Shown: positions 1 to 9,123, numbered from the stretch's first letter. The stretch: DNA of 64,000 nt from Butyrivibrio sp. (GCA_017470505.1 JAFUYO010000036.1:21371-85370); one strand, 5' to 3'. Made by a program: numbers and translations. The notes: a model not told the origin generated them from the sequence alone.

Positions 1-1418
1 TCATAGGCGTTGCCCCTCGGGTACCTTATGGCGCAGGGTCCGTCATGTGCTATGGCAAATTTAAGCATATCCGAGAGCTCCCACTTGTTCTTGGGCGCGC
101 AGACAACCATGTTCGGCATCGACGACATATATGAGAGGTCGAAAATACCCTGGTGCGTCTCTCCGTCGCTCCCCACAAGTCCTGCCCTGTCGATGGCAAA
201 AACCACCGGAAGCTTCTGAAGGCACACGTCCTCCATTATCTGGTCATAGGCTCTCTGAAGGAAAGATGAGTACACCGCAAATACCGGCTTGTAGCCTCCT
301 ATGGCAAGGCCCGCCGCAAATGTAACAGCGTGCTCCTCCGCAATCCCCGCGTCAACAAACCTGTCGGGATACATGTTCTTGAATCTCTTAAGGCCTGTCC
401 CGTCAGCCATCGCAGCTGTTATGGCCACAACCTTCTCATCCCTGCCTCCAAGTTTGCACATGACAGTGGAAAAGATATCCTGGTAATTGGCAGTTGACCT
501 GAGGTTCCTGGGAAGTCCGTTTTCCACAATGAAGGGCTCGGTTCCGTGGAACCTTGCAGGGTGCTTTTCTGCGGGCTCATACCCCTTGCCCTTCTTGGTA
601 ACCACATGGACCATCACAGCCTTCTTGACCTTCCTGGCCTCTTTTATGGCTGTTATGAGGCCCTGCGTGTCGTGCCCGTCAACGGGTCCTAAATATGTAA
701 TCCCAAGGTTTTCAAAAACCATTCCGGGAACAAAAAGCTGTTTAAAACTGTTCTTGGCTCTTCTGATGGAGGAAACAACCTTTGTGTTGCTGCGAAGCTG
801 CGCATACACATCCTCCTTGAGGTTTAAGTACCCCTGGGCAGTCCTGACGTTGTTCAGGTACTTGCCCATTCCGCCAACGCTCTCAGAGATAGACATCTCG
901 TTGTCGTTTAATATGATTATATAATTGGTCTCGAGCTTGGATGCGTTGTTCATCGCTTCGTACGCAAGCCCACCGGTCAGTGAGCCGTCGCCGATGACAG
1001 ACACAACGGCATAGTCCTCACCTCCGAGGTCCCTGGCCTTGACCATTCCAAGCCCCGCTGAAAGAGATGTGGAGCTGTGACCTGTGTCGTAACAGTCCGC
1101 GTCTGACTCCGACCTCTTAGGGAAGCCGCTCATCCCGCCAAACTGGCGCAGATGATCAAAGCCCTCTTTTCTCCCCGTGAGGATCTTGTGGGTATAGGAC
1201 TGATGTCCCACATCCCAGATGATCTTGTCCTTGGGAAGATCGAGGGATAAATGGAGCGCCATGGTGAGCTCAACGACTCCGAGGTTTGAGGCCAGATGCC
1301 CTCCCGTCAGAGATATCCTGTCTATCAAAAACTCCCTTATCTCTGCCGCAAGCTCTTTATAATCTGAAGGGGATATTTTCTTTATATCACCCGTTTTATT
1401 TATCTGATCAAGAAGCAT
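1..1418 (-). CDS. dxs: 1-deoxy-D-xylulose-5-phosphate synthase, C-terminus cut by window edge
   Basis: This enzyme joins pyruvate and glyceraldehyde 3-phosphate to make DXP, the first step of the MEP isoprenoid pathway, using thiamine diphosphate in the cytosol. The visible 472 residues include the TPP signature GDGSLTGG followed by LNDNE, an HPARFHG segment after the first domain, and the RYPRGNAY segment of the pyrimidine-binding domain. The family is about 620 residues, so roughly a quarter is missing beyond position 1. I chose the ATG at 1418 (protein start MLLDQINKTGD) because GGTGGA lies just upstream; a second ATG at 1440 is out of frame. The gene follows ispA by 18 bases and is presumably co-transcribed with it. 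Confidence 0.95.
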   Translation of the reverse strand, partial: MLLDQINKTGDIKKISPSDYKELAAEIREFLIDRISLTGGHLASNLGVVELTMALHLSLDLPKDKIIWDVGHQSYTHKILTGRKEGFDHLRQFGGMSGFPKRSESDADCYDTGHSSTSLSAGLGMVKARDLGGEDYAVVSVIGDGSLTGGLAYEAMNNASKLETNYIIILNDNEMSISESVGGMGKYLNNVRTAQGYLNLKEDVYAQLRSNTKVVSSIRRAKNSFKQLFVPGMVFENLGITYLGPVDGHDTQGLITAIKEARKVKKAVMVHVVTKKGKGYEPAEKHPARFHGTEPFIVENGLPRNLRSTANYQDIFSTVMCKLGGRDEKVVAITAAMADGTGLKRFKNMYPDRFVDAGIAEEHAVTFAAGLAIGGYKPVFAVYSSFLQRAYDQIMEDVCLQKLPVVFAIDRAGLVGSDGETHQGIFDLSYMSSMPNMVVCAPKNKWELSDMLKFAIAHDGPCAIRYPRGNAY

Positions 1419-1436
1419 GCTTTTCCACCGTTATCT

Positions 1437-2384
1437 TCATTTCTTTCTGTAGATCAGGTACTCAAATAAGCGTTTAAGGAATGAACTGTCGCCGTCAAAC
1501 TCATCAAGGAGCGTTATCGCTTCCTGCGTAAGGCTGTAGACCTTTTCCTTTGCTTCGTCCATTCCGTAGAGGCTCACGTATGTGCTCTTCTCATTGCGGA
1601 TATCAGAGCCTGTCGGCTTTCCGAGTTCGCTCATGTTCCCCTCGATGTCCAAAATGTCATCCTGTATCTGGAAAGCAATACCGATATCGGAGCCGATCTT
1701 TTCCATCTTTGATACTGCTCCAAAGTCAGCGCCTCCGAGCAGGGCTCCTATCATGAGACTGCTCTCTATGAGCGCTCCTGTCTTGTTCTCATCTATATAT
1801 GAAAGAATTTCCTTTTCTTTGTCAGTATCCGGCTCATGCGAGTTCTCCGCGCAGATATCTGCGCACTGTCCGCCGACCATTCCGTAGATTCCGGCCTTTT
1901 TGGTAAGTATCCTAAGTGCAGCCAGATATCTGTCAGTGGTCTCCTCCCCGTCATAGGGCGAAAGCTTTTTGCCCTTTATCGCACCGAGAACGGCTGTCTC
2001 GTACGCAAGATTCAGAAGCCCGTCCCCTGCGAGGGTAGCCATTCCCGGTCCGTAAACCACATGTGTAGTCTTCCTGCCCCTCCTGTAGTCGTCGTTGTCC
2101 ATTGCCGGGAGGTCGTCGTGCACCAGCGAATAGGTGTGTATCATCTCCATGGCAACCATAAAAGGATATACCGTAAAGGCATCCTCCCTGCTGCCAAAGA
2201 GCCCATATGACTCGTACATCATCACCGGTCTCAGGCGCTTGCCTCCTGCTAAAAGACTGTAGTTCATCGCCTCTATCACAGTCCTGGCGCAGCCCTTCTC
2301 CTCAGGAAGAAATTCCTTTTTAAGTATATCCTCAAAAAAATCTGCTTTTGCCTGCAGCTCTTGTTCAATATCAGAAAGTCCCAT
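1437..2384 (-). CDS. ispA: Polyprenyl (geranyl/farnesyl) diphosphate synthase
   Basis: This is a class I trans-prenyl transferase that condenses IPP with allylic diphosphates, probably to farnesyl diphosphate, in the cytosol. The first aspartate-rich motif appears as VHDDLPAMDND and the second as IQDDILDIEG, with GGKRLRPV binding the diphosphate. The 315-residue length is usual. An in-frame TTG lies 15 bases further upstream, but it sits inside the TGAGG ribosome site, so I place the start at the ATG encoding MGLSDIEQ. The gene lies between nusB (20 bases) and dxs (18 bases). Product chain length cannot be fixed from sequence alone. Confidence 0.93.
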   Translation of the reverse strand: MGLSDIEQELQAKADFFEDILKKEFLPEEKGCARTVIEAMNYSLLAGGKRLRPVMMYESYGLFGSREDAFTVYPFMVAMEMIHTYSLVHDDLPAMDNDDYRRGRKTTHVVYGPGMATLAGDGLLNLAYETAVLGAIKGKKLSPYDGEETTDRYLAALRILTKKAGIYGMVGGQCADICAENSHEPDTDKEKEILSYIDENKTGALIESSLMIGALLGGADFGAVSKMEKIGSDIGIAFQIQDDILDIEGNMSELGKPTGSDIRNEKSTYVSLYGMDEAKEKVYSLTQEAITLLDEFDGDSSFLKRLFEYLIYRKK

Positions 2385-2404
2385 CGAAAGTAACCTCAAA
2401 ATAC

Positions 2405-2815
2405 TTAATCCTGGCTATTGGCAAACCTGGCCAAAACACCGTTTACAAAGGCAGGAGATCCGTCCTGTCCGAATTTCTTGGCAAGTTCGACCGCTTCATT
2501 GATGGCAACCCCTGCGGGAACCGTGTCATCATATCTGATCTCATAGACCGCAAGTCTTATGATTGCCAGATCAACCTTGGCAATCCTGGATGTGTTCCAC
2601 CCTGTGGTCTTACTGTTTATGGCCTCGTCTATCTCGGTGAGCTTCTCTGCGATGTGCTCATATCTGTCCCTGACAAAGTCCGCATCCTTAGAGGAAAACT
2701 CAATGTCCGAGGTCTGGGCAAAGAGCTCTTCCTGCTCTGCCATATCCTCCATAGAATTAAATTCAACACGAAAGAGCAGCTTAAAAACCTGCTCCCGTAG
2801 TTCTGTTCTGTTCAT
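2405..2815 (-). CDS. nusB: Transcription antitermination factor NusB
   Basis: NusB is a small all-helical RNA-binding protein that, with NusE/S10, joins the antitermination complex on rRNA operons. The 136-residue product begins MNRTELREQVFKLLFR and ends with the conserved VAINEAVELAKKFG and FVNGVLARF segments, which identify the family. I start at the ATG at 2815, preceded by AAGGAATTGTTT; an in-frame TTG two codons upstream is too close to the ribosome site. The gene follows an Asp23 gene by 11 bases and is followed directly by ispA. The xseA/xseB pair often found at this junction in relatives is absent. Confidence 0.93.
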   Translation of the reverse strand: MNRTELREQVFKLLFRVEFNSMEDMAEQEELFAQTSDIEFSSKDADFVRDRYEHIAEKLTEIDEAINSKTTGWNTSRIAKVDLAIIRLAVYEIRYDDTVPAGVAINEAVELAKKFGQDGSPAFVNGVLARFANSQD

Positions 2816-2826
2816 AAACAATTCCT

Positions 2827-3180
2827 TTATGCCTCAGGCATTGTGATGCCTGCAATCCTGATATTGACGTCTGTGACATGAAGCCCTGTCATATTCTCAA
2901 GGGAAGCCTTGACACGGGTCTGTGCCTGCTGGCATGTAGCAGGTATGTTAAATCCATAGGACATCATAAGTGCAAGATCCACCTTGACCTCGCCTCCGCC
3001 CACGACCACCTTGGCACCCTTGGAAAGATTCTTGCGGCTCACCTTCTCCAATATGTCGCTCGTGAAGTTCCCGGCCATCGCTGAAACACCGTCCACCTCA
3101 AGAGCTGCTAAAGCTGCAATCCTTGCAACTACGTCATCCGCAATCTTAATTGTTCCTATCTCTGCTATCTCTTTTCCCAT
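2827..3180 (-). CDS. Asp23/Gls24 family envelope stress protein
   Basis: This 117-residue protein belongs to the Asp23/Gls24 family (DUF322), whose members are membrane-peripheral and linked to cell-envelope stress in Gram-positive bacteria. The family pattern is clear: GTIKIADDVVARIAALAA near the N-terminus, EVDGVSAMAG, then VDLALMMSYGFNIPATC and a C-terminal VTDVNIRIAGI. GAGGTG lies just upstream of the ATG. Its place immediately before nusB is the common arrangement in Firmicutes and suggests co-transcription with the nusB-ispA-dxs genes. No membrane segment is visible, so it probably relies on a partner for anchoring. Confidence 0.9.
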   Translation of the reverse strand: MGKEIAEIGTIKIADDVVARIAALAALEVDGVSAMAGNFTSDILEKVSRKNLSKGAKVVVGGGEVKVDLALMMSYGFNIPATCQQAQTRVKASLENMTGLHVTDVNIRIAGITMPEA

Positions 3181-3243
3181 TTATCGCACCTCACTTACCT
3201 AATATCTTCATAATTATACCATATTTATTTACTCGAAAAAACC

Positions 3244-4680
3244 TCACAGCCAAAACATGATGGTTCTGGTGTCCTCAAAAGTCGTGTAGGAAATCTGTGA
3301 TGTATCACCCTGCATATAATCAAAGACCTTGTGCTCTGTTATGAGCTGTTCAAAGAGCTCATCATACACCTCATCGGTTGCGCACTTTATAGTCACGTTG
3401 CCTGAGCCGTCCTTGTATCTTCTGTCGAAGAGTTCATCGACAAGGGTGAGCTCAGCCCGTGTGAAATACTCATCCTCTCTCACGTAAAAATTGTCCGTCA
3501 GGCTGCTGCATACAGGCATGTAGATCTCGTCGGAAATCCTGTGGGTTCTCTCGATCTCATCGGTAGTAACATTCAGATAGTCGTAATTTACATCGGGGAG
3601 CTTGCTCGCATCCGCGCTCTCTCCCGACACTGTCTGATATGAGGCATCGCCCCATGTCACGTCAAAGTAGTAATACGCGTTGTTGCACCTGACCAGATTC
3701 CAGGCGTGCCTCACTTCGCTGCTGTTCTTGGTGTTTACAAATCCCGTGACCAGGGTACTGGATATACCGAGCTTTCCCAGCAGGTACTGCGCCGCCTTGG
3801 CGTAGCCGTTGCACACGCTCCTGCCATCTAAGAATACCGAGCAGATATTCTGATTGTCGTTTGCGGACATGTCGTAATCCGTGTTCTCTATCAAATATTC
3901 ATAGACATATCTGATGGCGTAGTAGTCATCGTCCGAAGATGGAGCCTTTGCAAGAGCCCTGTTCACAACCTCGTTTATCCTTCTCTTCCTGCTCTTCACC
4001 TCATCGCTGTCATAGATGTAGTTTCCCGTAAAAGATATCTTGGTGATGGTATCTCCGACCGAATAATTGGTGTAGTGATATCCGTCCACGTAAAAAATTT
4101 CCGGATGATCTGCCATGCAGTAGTCAAACACCAGCTCAATTGCCTCGTCGCTGGTTGTTGAGACGCATACATCCTCAGCCAGATTCTCCATTATAGTCAG
4201 GATCTCCACATATAATGTCTTTCCGGAATCCGTTAGCCTCTCATAGGCATACAGCCCCTCCTGCTGCCTCTTTTTGGCCTCCATCCCGTCATCGGTGATC
4301 CCGATATCCTCTCTCTTTTTCTTGTCGTCAGCATCGAGCCCGCTTCCCCCAAAGCCCTGATACCCCATGAAAAAATCCGCATCCGGCGCATGGAAATCAA
4401 AGCCCTCAAAAAGCGATGTCTCATCGTCCTTGGGCTCATCTGTACTCGAATACTCAGCGGCAGCCTCTTCTTCCTTGGTATCATCCACTACGATCGGCTC
4501 AAACAGATCGGCTGATGACACATCTTCAGTCTGTTCAATAACCACCTGGTCGTCGTACTCCATGGGATCGAGTATCCCGAGTGCCTTGAGATAATCCTCG
4601 AGGCTCTCGTACCTGCATCCTGTCAGGAGCGCCATAATGAGTATCAGCACCGCTGTAACAATCGCTGTTCTGGATTTCAA
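3244..4680 (-). CDS. Lipoprotein with transglutaminase-like (cysteine protease fold) domain
   Basis: The 478-residue product starts with a lipoprotein signal peptide whose lipobox LLTGC places the lipidated cysteine at residue 22, so it should be anchored on the outer face of the membrane. An acidic linker covers about residues 30-130. A transglutaminase-like core lies near residues 250-345, with a complete putative catalytic triad: Cys in RSVCNGYAKA, His in RHAWNLV and Asp in FDVTWGD. The substrate is unknown; such domains act as peptidases or cross-linkers of cell-wall or protein substrates. Translation appears to start at a TTG five bases after GGAGGAG. It lies between prfC and the asp23 gene. 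Confidence 0.82.
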   Translation of the reverse strand: MKSRTAIVTAVLILIMALLTGCRYESLEDYLKALGILDPMEYDDQVVIEQTEDVSSADLFEPIVVDDTKEEEAAAEYSSTDEPKDDETSLFEGFDFHAPDADFFMGYQGFGGSGLDADDKKKREDIGITDDGMEAKKRQQEGLYAYERLTDSGKTLYVEILTIMENLAEDVCVSTTSDEAIELVFDYCMADHPEIFYVDGYHYTNYSVGDTITKISFTGNYIYDSDEVKSRKRRINEVVNRALAKAPSSDDDYYAIRYVYEYLIENTDYDMSANDNQNICSVFLDGRSVCNGYAKAAQYLLGKLGISSTLVTGFVNTKNSSEVRHAWNLVRCNNAYYYFDVTWGDASYQTVSGESADASKLPDVNYDYLNVTTDEIERTHRISDEIYMPVCSSLTDNFYVREDEYFTRAELTLVDELFDRRYKDGSGNVTIKCATDEVYDELFEQLITEHKVFDYMQGDTSQISYTTFEDTRTIMFWL

Positions 4681-4713
4681 AAAAACTCCTCCAAAGGGGC
4701 CGTGTTATTACAA

Positions 4714-6318
4714 TCAGTTCTTCTTGAACTCTGAAAGAACAAGCCCCTTGTTTCTCTCCATTGTCATACCGACACTCCACTCATTCACAAACAGAAGGAG
4801 CGGTCTGTCGTGCATATCCTTGATCTTCTTCATATCGGAAGTGCCGACAAGTGAAGACATATCCACGTCCTCGTTGTCTACCCATCTGATGTACTCATAC
4901 GGAAGGGACTCAAGGATGATATCAACATTGTACTCGCTTTCAAGCCTGAACTTCAAGACATCAAACTGAAGTACGCCCACAACTCCTACTATGATCTCCT
5001 CAAGTCCTGTGTTGTACTCCTGGAATATCTGGATAGCGCCCTCTTGGGCGATCTGTGTGATGCCCTTTACAAACTGCTTTCTCTTCATGGTGTCCACCTG
5101 ACGTACCCTCGCAAAATGCTCAGGTGCAAAGGTGGGGATTCCTTCGTAGGTCACGCTGTCCTTGGGCATGCAGACCGTATCTCCTATTGAAAAGATACCC
5201 GGGTCAAACACGCCCATTATGTCCCCGGCGTAGGCTTCGGAGAGGATTTTTCTCTCATCTGCCATCAGCTGCTGGGGCTGGGAGAGGCGCATGACCTTGC
5301 CGCTCTGCATATGCTTTACTTCCTTGTCGGCGTCGTACCTCCCGGAACATATCCTCATGAAGGCCACCCTGTCTCTGTGGGCCTTGTTCATGTTGGCCTG
5401 GATCTTGAAAACAAAGGCTGTAAAATCGTGCTCCAAAGGGTCTATGACCTCTCCCTCTGCCGACGACCTTCCCGTTGGCGGTGTCGCCATCTTGAGGAAG
5501 TGGTGCAAAAACAGCTCGACGCCGAAGTTCTGAAGTGCTGAGCCGAAAAATACCGGTGTCAGCTCTCCCTTTCTGACCTTTTCAAGGTCGTACTCAGCGC
5601 CCGCTCCGTCCAAAAGCTCGATCTCGGAGCTGAGCTTATCTAAAGCGTCCTGCCCGATTTCCGAGTCGAGCAGAGCCTTATCGTTCATTGTTATGATAGT
5701 CTCTTTTCCCTCTTTGGTTCCCTTCTGGGTCTCAGAGAAGGTGACTATATGAGCCTCACGCCTGTCGTAGATGCCCTTGAAATTCCTGCCCGATCCGATA
5801 GGCCAGTTCATGGGGCAGGTCGCGATTCCGAGGTTGTTCTCGATGTCATCCAAAAGATCGAAGGTGTCCATCGCATCCCTGTCCAACTTGTTGATAAAGG
5901 TAAAGATCGGGATATGGCTCATTGCGCAGACCTTGAAGAGCTTTCTGGTCTGTGCTTCAACGCCCTTACCGGCATCAATTACCATGACCGCCGAGTCCGC
6001 AGCCATCAGGGTTCTGTACGTATCCTCCGAGAAATCCTGGTGCCCCGGGGTGTCAAGGATGTTGATGCAGCATCCGTCAAAATTAAACTGAAGGACGGAG
6101 CTGGTTACAGAGATACCTCTCTGCTTCTCAATCTCCATCCAGTCAGATACCGCATGTCGTGCAGTTGCCTTGCCCTTGACAGAGCCGGCCATATTGATTG
6201 CCCCGCCGTACAGAAGAAACTTCTCCGTCAGAGTCGTCTTCCCCGCATCCGGGTGCGAAATAATGGCAAACGTACGCCTCTTATTAATTTCCTGTATCGT
6301 ATCCTTACTATTGCTCAT
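4714..6318 (-). CDS. prfC: Peptide chain release factor 3
   Basis: RF3 is a GTPase that recycles RF1/RF2 from the ribosome after peptide release. The 534-residue product has the full G-domain set: Walker A SHPDAGKTTLTE near residue 20, switch region around RGISVTSS, DTPGHQDFSEDTYR and NKLDRDAMD. The TARHAVSDWMEIEKQRGI segment is typical of RF3 rather than EF-G, as is the length. The ribosome site is weak (GGGAAAAACAAA before ATG). It follows pnp after a 155-base gap that holds repeats and a palindrome, so it may be transcribed from pnp or from a weak promoter in that gap. Confidence 0.96.
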   Translation of the reverse strand: MSNSKDTIQEINKRRTFAIISHPDAGKTTLTEKFLLYGGAINMAGSVKGKATARHAVSDWMEIEKQRGISVTSSVLQFNFDGCCINILDTPGHQDFSEDTYRTLMAADSAVMVIDAGKGVEAQTRKLFKVCAMSHIPIFTFINKLDRDAMDTFDLLDDIENNLGIATCPMNWPIGSGRNFKGIYDRREAHIVTFSETQKGTKEGKETIITMNDKALLDSEIGQDALDKLSSEIELLDGAGAEYDLEKVRKGELTPVFFGSALQNFGVELFLHHFLKMATPPTGRSSAEGEVIDPLEHDFTAFVFKIQANMNKAHRDRVAFMRICSGRYDADKEVKHMQSGKVMRLSQPQQLMADERKILSEAYAGDIMGVFDPGIFSIGDTVCMPKDSVTYEGIPTFAPEHFARVRQVDTMKRKQFVKGITQIAQEGAIQIFQEYNTGLEEIIVGVVGVLQFDVLKFRLESEYNVDIILESLPYEYIRWVDNEDVDMSSLVGTSDMKKIKDMHDRPLLLFVNEWSVGMTMERNKGLVLSEFKKN

Positions 6319-6352
6319 TTTGTTTTTCCCATTTCACAGTTCATATGAGTAA

Positions 6353-6377
6353 GGGCTGTGGAAATTTTCCACAGCCC
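6353..6377. repeat. 25-base near-perfect palindrome upstream of prfC
   Basis: GGGCTGTGGAAA and its complement TTTCCACAGCCC are separated by a single base, giving a 12-bp inverted repeat. No T-run follows on either strand, so it does not look like a normal intrinsic terminator. It lies about 35 bases before the prfC start and would form a strong hairpin in the prfC leader. A TTGACA hexamer at 6384-6389 (minus strand) lies just upstream but has no convincing -10 partner. Confidence 0.5.
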
Positions 6378-6391
6378 GTATTATGTCAATA

Positions 6392-6470
6392 ACCTCGCCA
6401 AGCGGAAGTCATGCTCTCGCTTCGCTCGCCATGACAAGCTTCACACTAGGCTCGAAAGGACCTCGCCAAG
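6392..6470. repeat. 11-bp direct repeats bounding a small palindrome-bearing segment
   Basis: The sequence ACCTCGCCAAG occurs at 6392-6402 and again at 6460-6470, 68 bases apart. Between the copies lies the inverted pair GTCATG/CATGAC around a CGCTTCGCTCGC-like core. The segment fills most of the gap between pnp and prfC. It could be a small intergenic repeat unit; nothing protein-coding is visible. Confidence 0.4.
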
Positions 6471-6473
6471 TGT

Positions 6474-8564
6474 TCAGCTTTGTGCACAATCCTTGATTGA
6501 GAAGCTTATTCTGCCCATCTTGTCCTTGCCAAGGCATACAACCCTTACTGTGTCACCGAGAGTGAGCACATCCTCAACACGGTCAATCCTCTCCTTGGAG
6601 ATCTTGCTGATGTGTACCATTCCCTCTTTTCCGGGTGCAAACTCAACGAATGCTCCGAACTCCTTGATGCTCACAACCTTACCTGTGAAGATCTGTCCTT
6701 TCTCAAAGTCTGTAACGATGGTCTTGACCATATCAACAGCCTTTGCGATCGCATCCTTGTCCTCCCCGCAGACTGAAACCTTGCCGTCATCCGTGATGTC
6801 GATCTTGACACCTGTGCGTGCGATGATCTCATTGATCGTCTTGCCGCGCTGTCCGACAACATCTCCGATCTTCTCGGGATCAATCTGGATAAACTCAATC
6901 TTGGGAGCGTACCTGGACACTTCCTTGCGGGGCTCGGCAATCGCCTTGCTCATGCACTCATCCATGATGAAGAATCTGGCCTCGCGGCACTGTGCAATAG
7001 CTGTCTCAACGATAGGCTTTGTGAGACCGTGGATCTTGATATCCATCTGGATAGCTGTGATACCGTCTTTGGTGCCTGTTACCTTAAAGTCCATGTCTCC
7101 GAAGAAATCCTCAAGACCCTGGATATCTGTAAGTACGATGAAATCATCGTCTGTATCGCCTGTTACAAGACCGCATGAAATACCTGCAACCATCTTCTTG
7201 ATCGGAACACCTGCTGCCATGAGTGACATGCAAGAAGCGCAGGTAGAAGCCATTGATGTTGATCCGTTTGACTCAAAGGTCTCCGATACTGCACGGATGG
7301 CGTAAGGGAACTCCTCAACGCTGGGAAGTACAGGAAGGAGTGCTCTCTCGGCAAGTGCGCCGTGACCGATCTCTCTTCTTCCGGGACCTCTTGAAACCTT
7401 CGTCTCACCTACTGAATATGCAGGGAAGTTGTACTGGTGTACATATCTCTTGTCTGCTGCAAAAGCGTCGAGTCCCTCAACCTTCTGAGCCTCTGAGAGA
7501 GGTGCAAGCGTTACAACGTCACAGATCTGTGTCTGTCCACGGGTGAACATTGCGCTTCCGTGTACTCTCGGAACTGTGTCAACCTCTGCTGAAAGAGGTC
7601 TGATCTGCTTGATGTCACGTCCGTCGGGTCTCTTGTGATCCTTTAAGATCATCTTGCGGACTGTCTTCTTCTCATACTGATAGATAGCCTCTCCGAGGAT
7701 TGCAAGCCACTCCTCGTTATCAGCAAACTTCTCTGTGAGCCTGTCTGTGATCTGTGCTATATTGTTCTCCCTTGTCTGCTTGTCGTCTGTAAATACAGCC
7801 TTCTCCATCTCCTCGGGAGGAACAACCTCTTTGATTGCAGCAAAGAGCTCCTCAGGTACTGCGCAGCTGGTGTACTCATGCTTGGGCTTTCCAACCTCAG
7901 ATACGATCCCCTTGAAGAACTCGATGATCTGAAGGTTTACGTCGTGTGCCTTGTAGATGGCTTCCTTCATCTTTTCCTCGGGTATCTCGTTGGCTCCGGC
8001 CTCGATCATGATGACCTTCTGTCCTACAGAAGCAACGGTGAGCTTTAAGTCTCCCTTGTTCCACTGTTCCTGAGTGGGGTTTACGATGAGTTCTCCGTCG
8101 ATCATACCGATCTGTGTCATTGCGCAGGGACCATCAAAAGGAATATCTGAAATTGAAACAGATACAGAAGCGCCGAGCATTGCTACAAGCTCCGGACGCG
8201 CCTCGGGATCAACAGCCATTACCATTGTCTCGATCGTCACGTCGTTTCTGTAATCCTTGGGGAAAAGAGGACGCATAGGACGGTCAATTACTCTGCTGGT
8301 CAGTATAGCGTTCTCTGAGGGCTTACCCTCTCTCTTGTTGTATCCACCGGGGAATTTTCCGACTGCATAGAACTTCTCGCCGTACTCAACTGAAAGCGGG
8401 AAGAAATCAATTCCGTCTCTGGGCTTTGCTGAAGCTGTAGCCGTGCAGAGAACCGTCGTGTCTCCGTACTGCATGAATGCGCATCCGTTAGCCTGTTTTC
8501 CAACCTTGCCGATCTCAACCTTGAGAGTGCGGCCTGCAAGTTCCATTGTGTAAGTTTTTACCAT
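6474..8564 (-). CDS. pnp: Polynucleotide phosphorylase
   Basis: PNPase is a trimeric phosphorolytic 3'-5' exoribonuclease central to mRNA decay. The 696-residue protein has the two RNase PH repeats (about 1-220 and 310-550; the second includes TRGQTQICDVV and the catalytic-core DIKIHGLT), then a KH domain (IGDVVGQRGKTINEI) and a C-terminal S1 domain (FTGKVVSIKEFGAFVEF). GGAGAG precedes the ATG. It lies downstream of rpsO, as in many bacteria, with a hairpin between them. The S1 domain ends almost at the C-terminus, leaving only a short tail. Confidence 0.98.
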   Translation of the reverse strand: MVKTYTMELAGRTLKVEIGKVGKQANGCAFMQYGDTTVLCTATASAKPRDGIDFFPLSVEYGEKFYAVGKFPGGYNKREGKPSENAILTSRVIDRPMRPLFPKDYRNDVTIETMVMAVDPEARPELVAMLGASVSVSISDIPFDGPCAMTQIGMIDGELIVNPTQEQWNKGDLKLTVASVGQKVIMIEAGANEIPEEKMKEAIYKAHDVNLQIIEFFKGIVSEVGKPKHEYTSCAVPEELFAAIKEVVPPEEMEKAVFTDDKQTRENNIAQITDRLTEKFADNEEWLAILGEAIYQYEKKTVRKMILKDHKRPDGRDIKQIRPLSAEVDTVPRVHGSAMFTRGQTQICDVVTLAPLSEAQKVEGLDAFAADKRYVHQYNFPAYSVGETKVSRGPGRREIGHGALAERALLPVLPSVEEFPYAIRAVSETFESNGSTSMASTCASCMSLMAAGVPIKKMVAGISCGLVTGDTDDDFIVLTDIQGLEDFFGDMDFKVTGTKDGITAIQMDIKIHGLTKPIVETAIAQCREARFFIMDECMSKAIAEPRKEVSRYAPKIEFIQIDPEKIGDVVGQRGKTINEIIARTGVKIDITDDGKVSVCGEDKDAIAKAVDMVKTIVTDFEKGQIFTGKVVSIKEFGAFVEFAPGKEGMVHISKISKERIDRVEDVLTLGDTVRVVCLGKDKMGRISFSIKDCAQS

Positions 8565-8663
8565 TTTCTCTCCTTCTTAGCTCATCCGCGATCCCTCATC
8601 CGAAATAAAGTTTCGCTTCGGGGGCGTGTGCATTAAATAAAATTTTTTTCTTTTATAAACACC

Positions 8664-8709
8664 AAAAGACGGAATAGAGCTGACATGTGCCAGCCATATC
8701 CCGCCTTTT
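8664..8709 (-). terminator. Hairpin between rpsO and pnp, possible partial terminator or processing site
   Basis: On the minus strand AAAAGGCGGGATA pairs imperfectly with TATTCCGTCTTTT, with an inner GGCTG/TCAGC stem. The hairpin begins 14 bases after the rpsO stop and ends in TTTT, followed by AT-rich sequence with further T-runs. In E. coli the equivalent place holds a terminator and an RNase III site controlling pnp; that parallel is inference here. Confidence 0.5.
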
Positions 8710-8722
8710 ACAGTTTCAAAAA

Positions 8723-8989
8723 TTACTTTCTCAGACCAAGGTCTGCTATAAGCTTACGATAGCTCTCGATATCCTTCTTCTTGAGGTATCCTAAAAGGCT
8801 TCTTCTCTGACCTACCATCTTGAGAAGTCCTCTTCTTGAGTGGTGATCCTTGGGGTTCTTCTGAAGGTGGTCGTTGAGCTCCTTGATCCTCTCTGTGAGG
8901 ATAGCTACCTGAACCTCAGGTGAACCTGTGTCTCCCTCTTTTCTTGCAAACTTGCTGATAACTTCTGTTTTCTTTTCCTTTGTGATCAT
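8723..8989 (-). CDS. rpsO: 30S ribosomal protein S15
   Basis: S15 is a primary 16S rRNA-binding protein of the small-subunit platform. The 88-residue product shows the family hallmarks [34 protein letters not shown] and [14 protein letters not shown]. The length is exact for the family. GGAGAAG precedes the ATG. It has its own promoter (9124-9152) and a leader of roughly 125 bases that could serve in S15 autoregulation. It is followed by a hairpin and then pnp. Confidence 0.98.
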   Translation of the reverse strand: MITKEKKTEVISKFARKEGDTGSPEVQVAILTERIKELNDHLQKNPKDHHSRRGLLKMVGQRRSLLGYLKKKDIESYRKLIADLGLRK

Positions 8990-9123
8990 TTTCTTCTCCT
9001 TTTAAATCTGTGTTTCAAAATCCGCCTGTTACCAGGGCCCGGTTGGAGTTTCCGCCGCCGTAGTAAAGGTAAACTCTGTACCATCTGCGCCCGCATGACT
9101 GTTTTTCGGACGCCAGCCTACTT

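Noticed and set aside
6353-6377. Intrinsic terminator for pnp
   Set aside because: The palindrome is strong but no T-run follows on either strand.
6358-7305. 315-codon plus-strand open frame
   Set aside because: It is antisense to the KH and S1 domains of pnp, has no ribosome site and shows no family motif.
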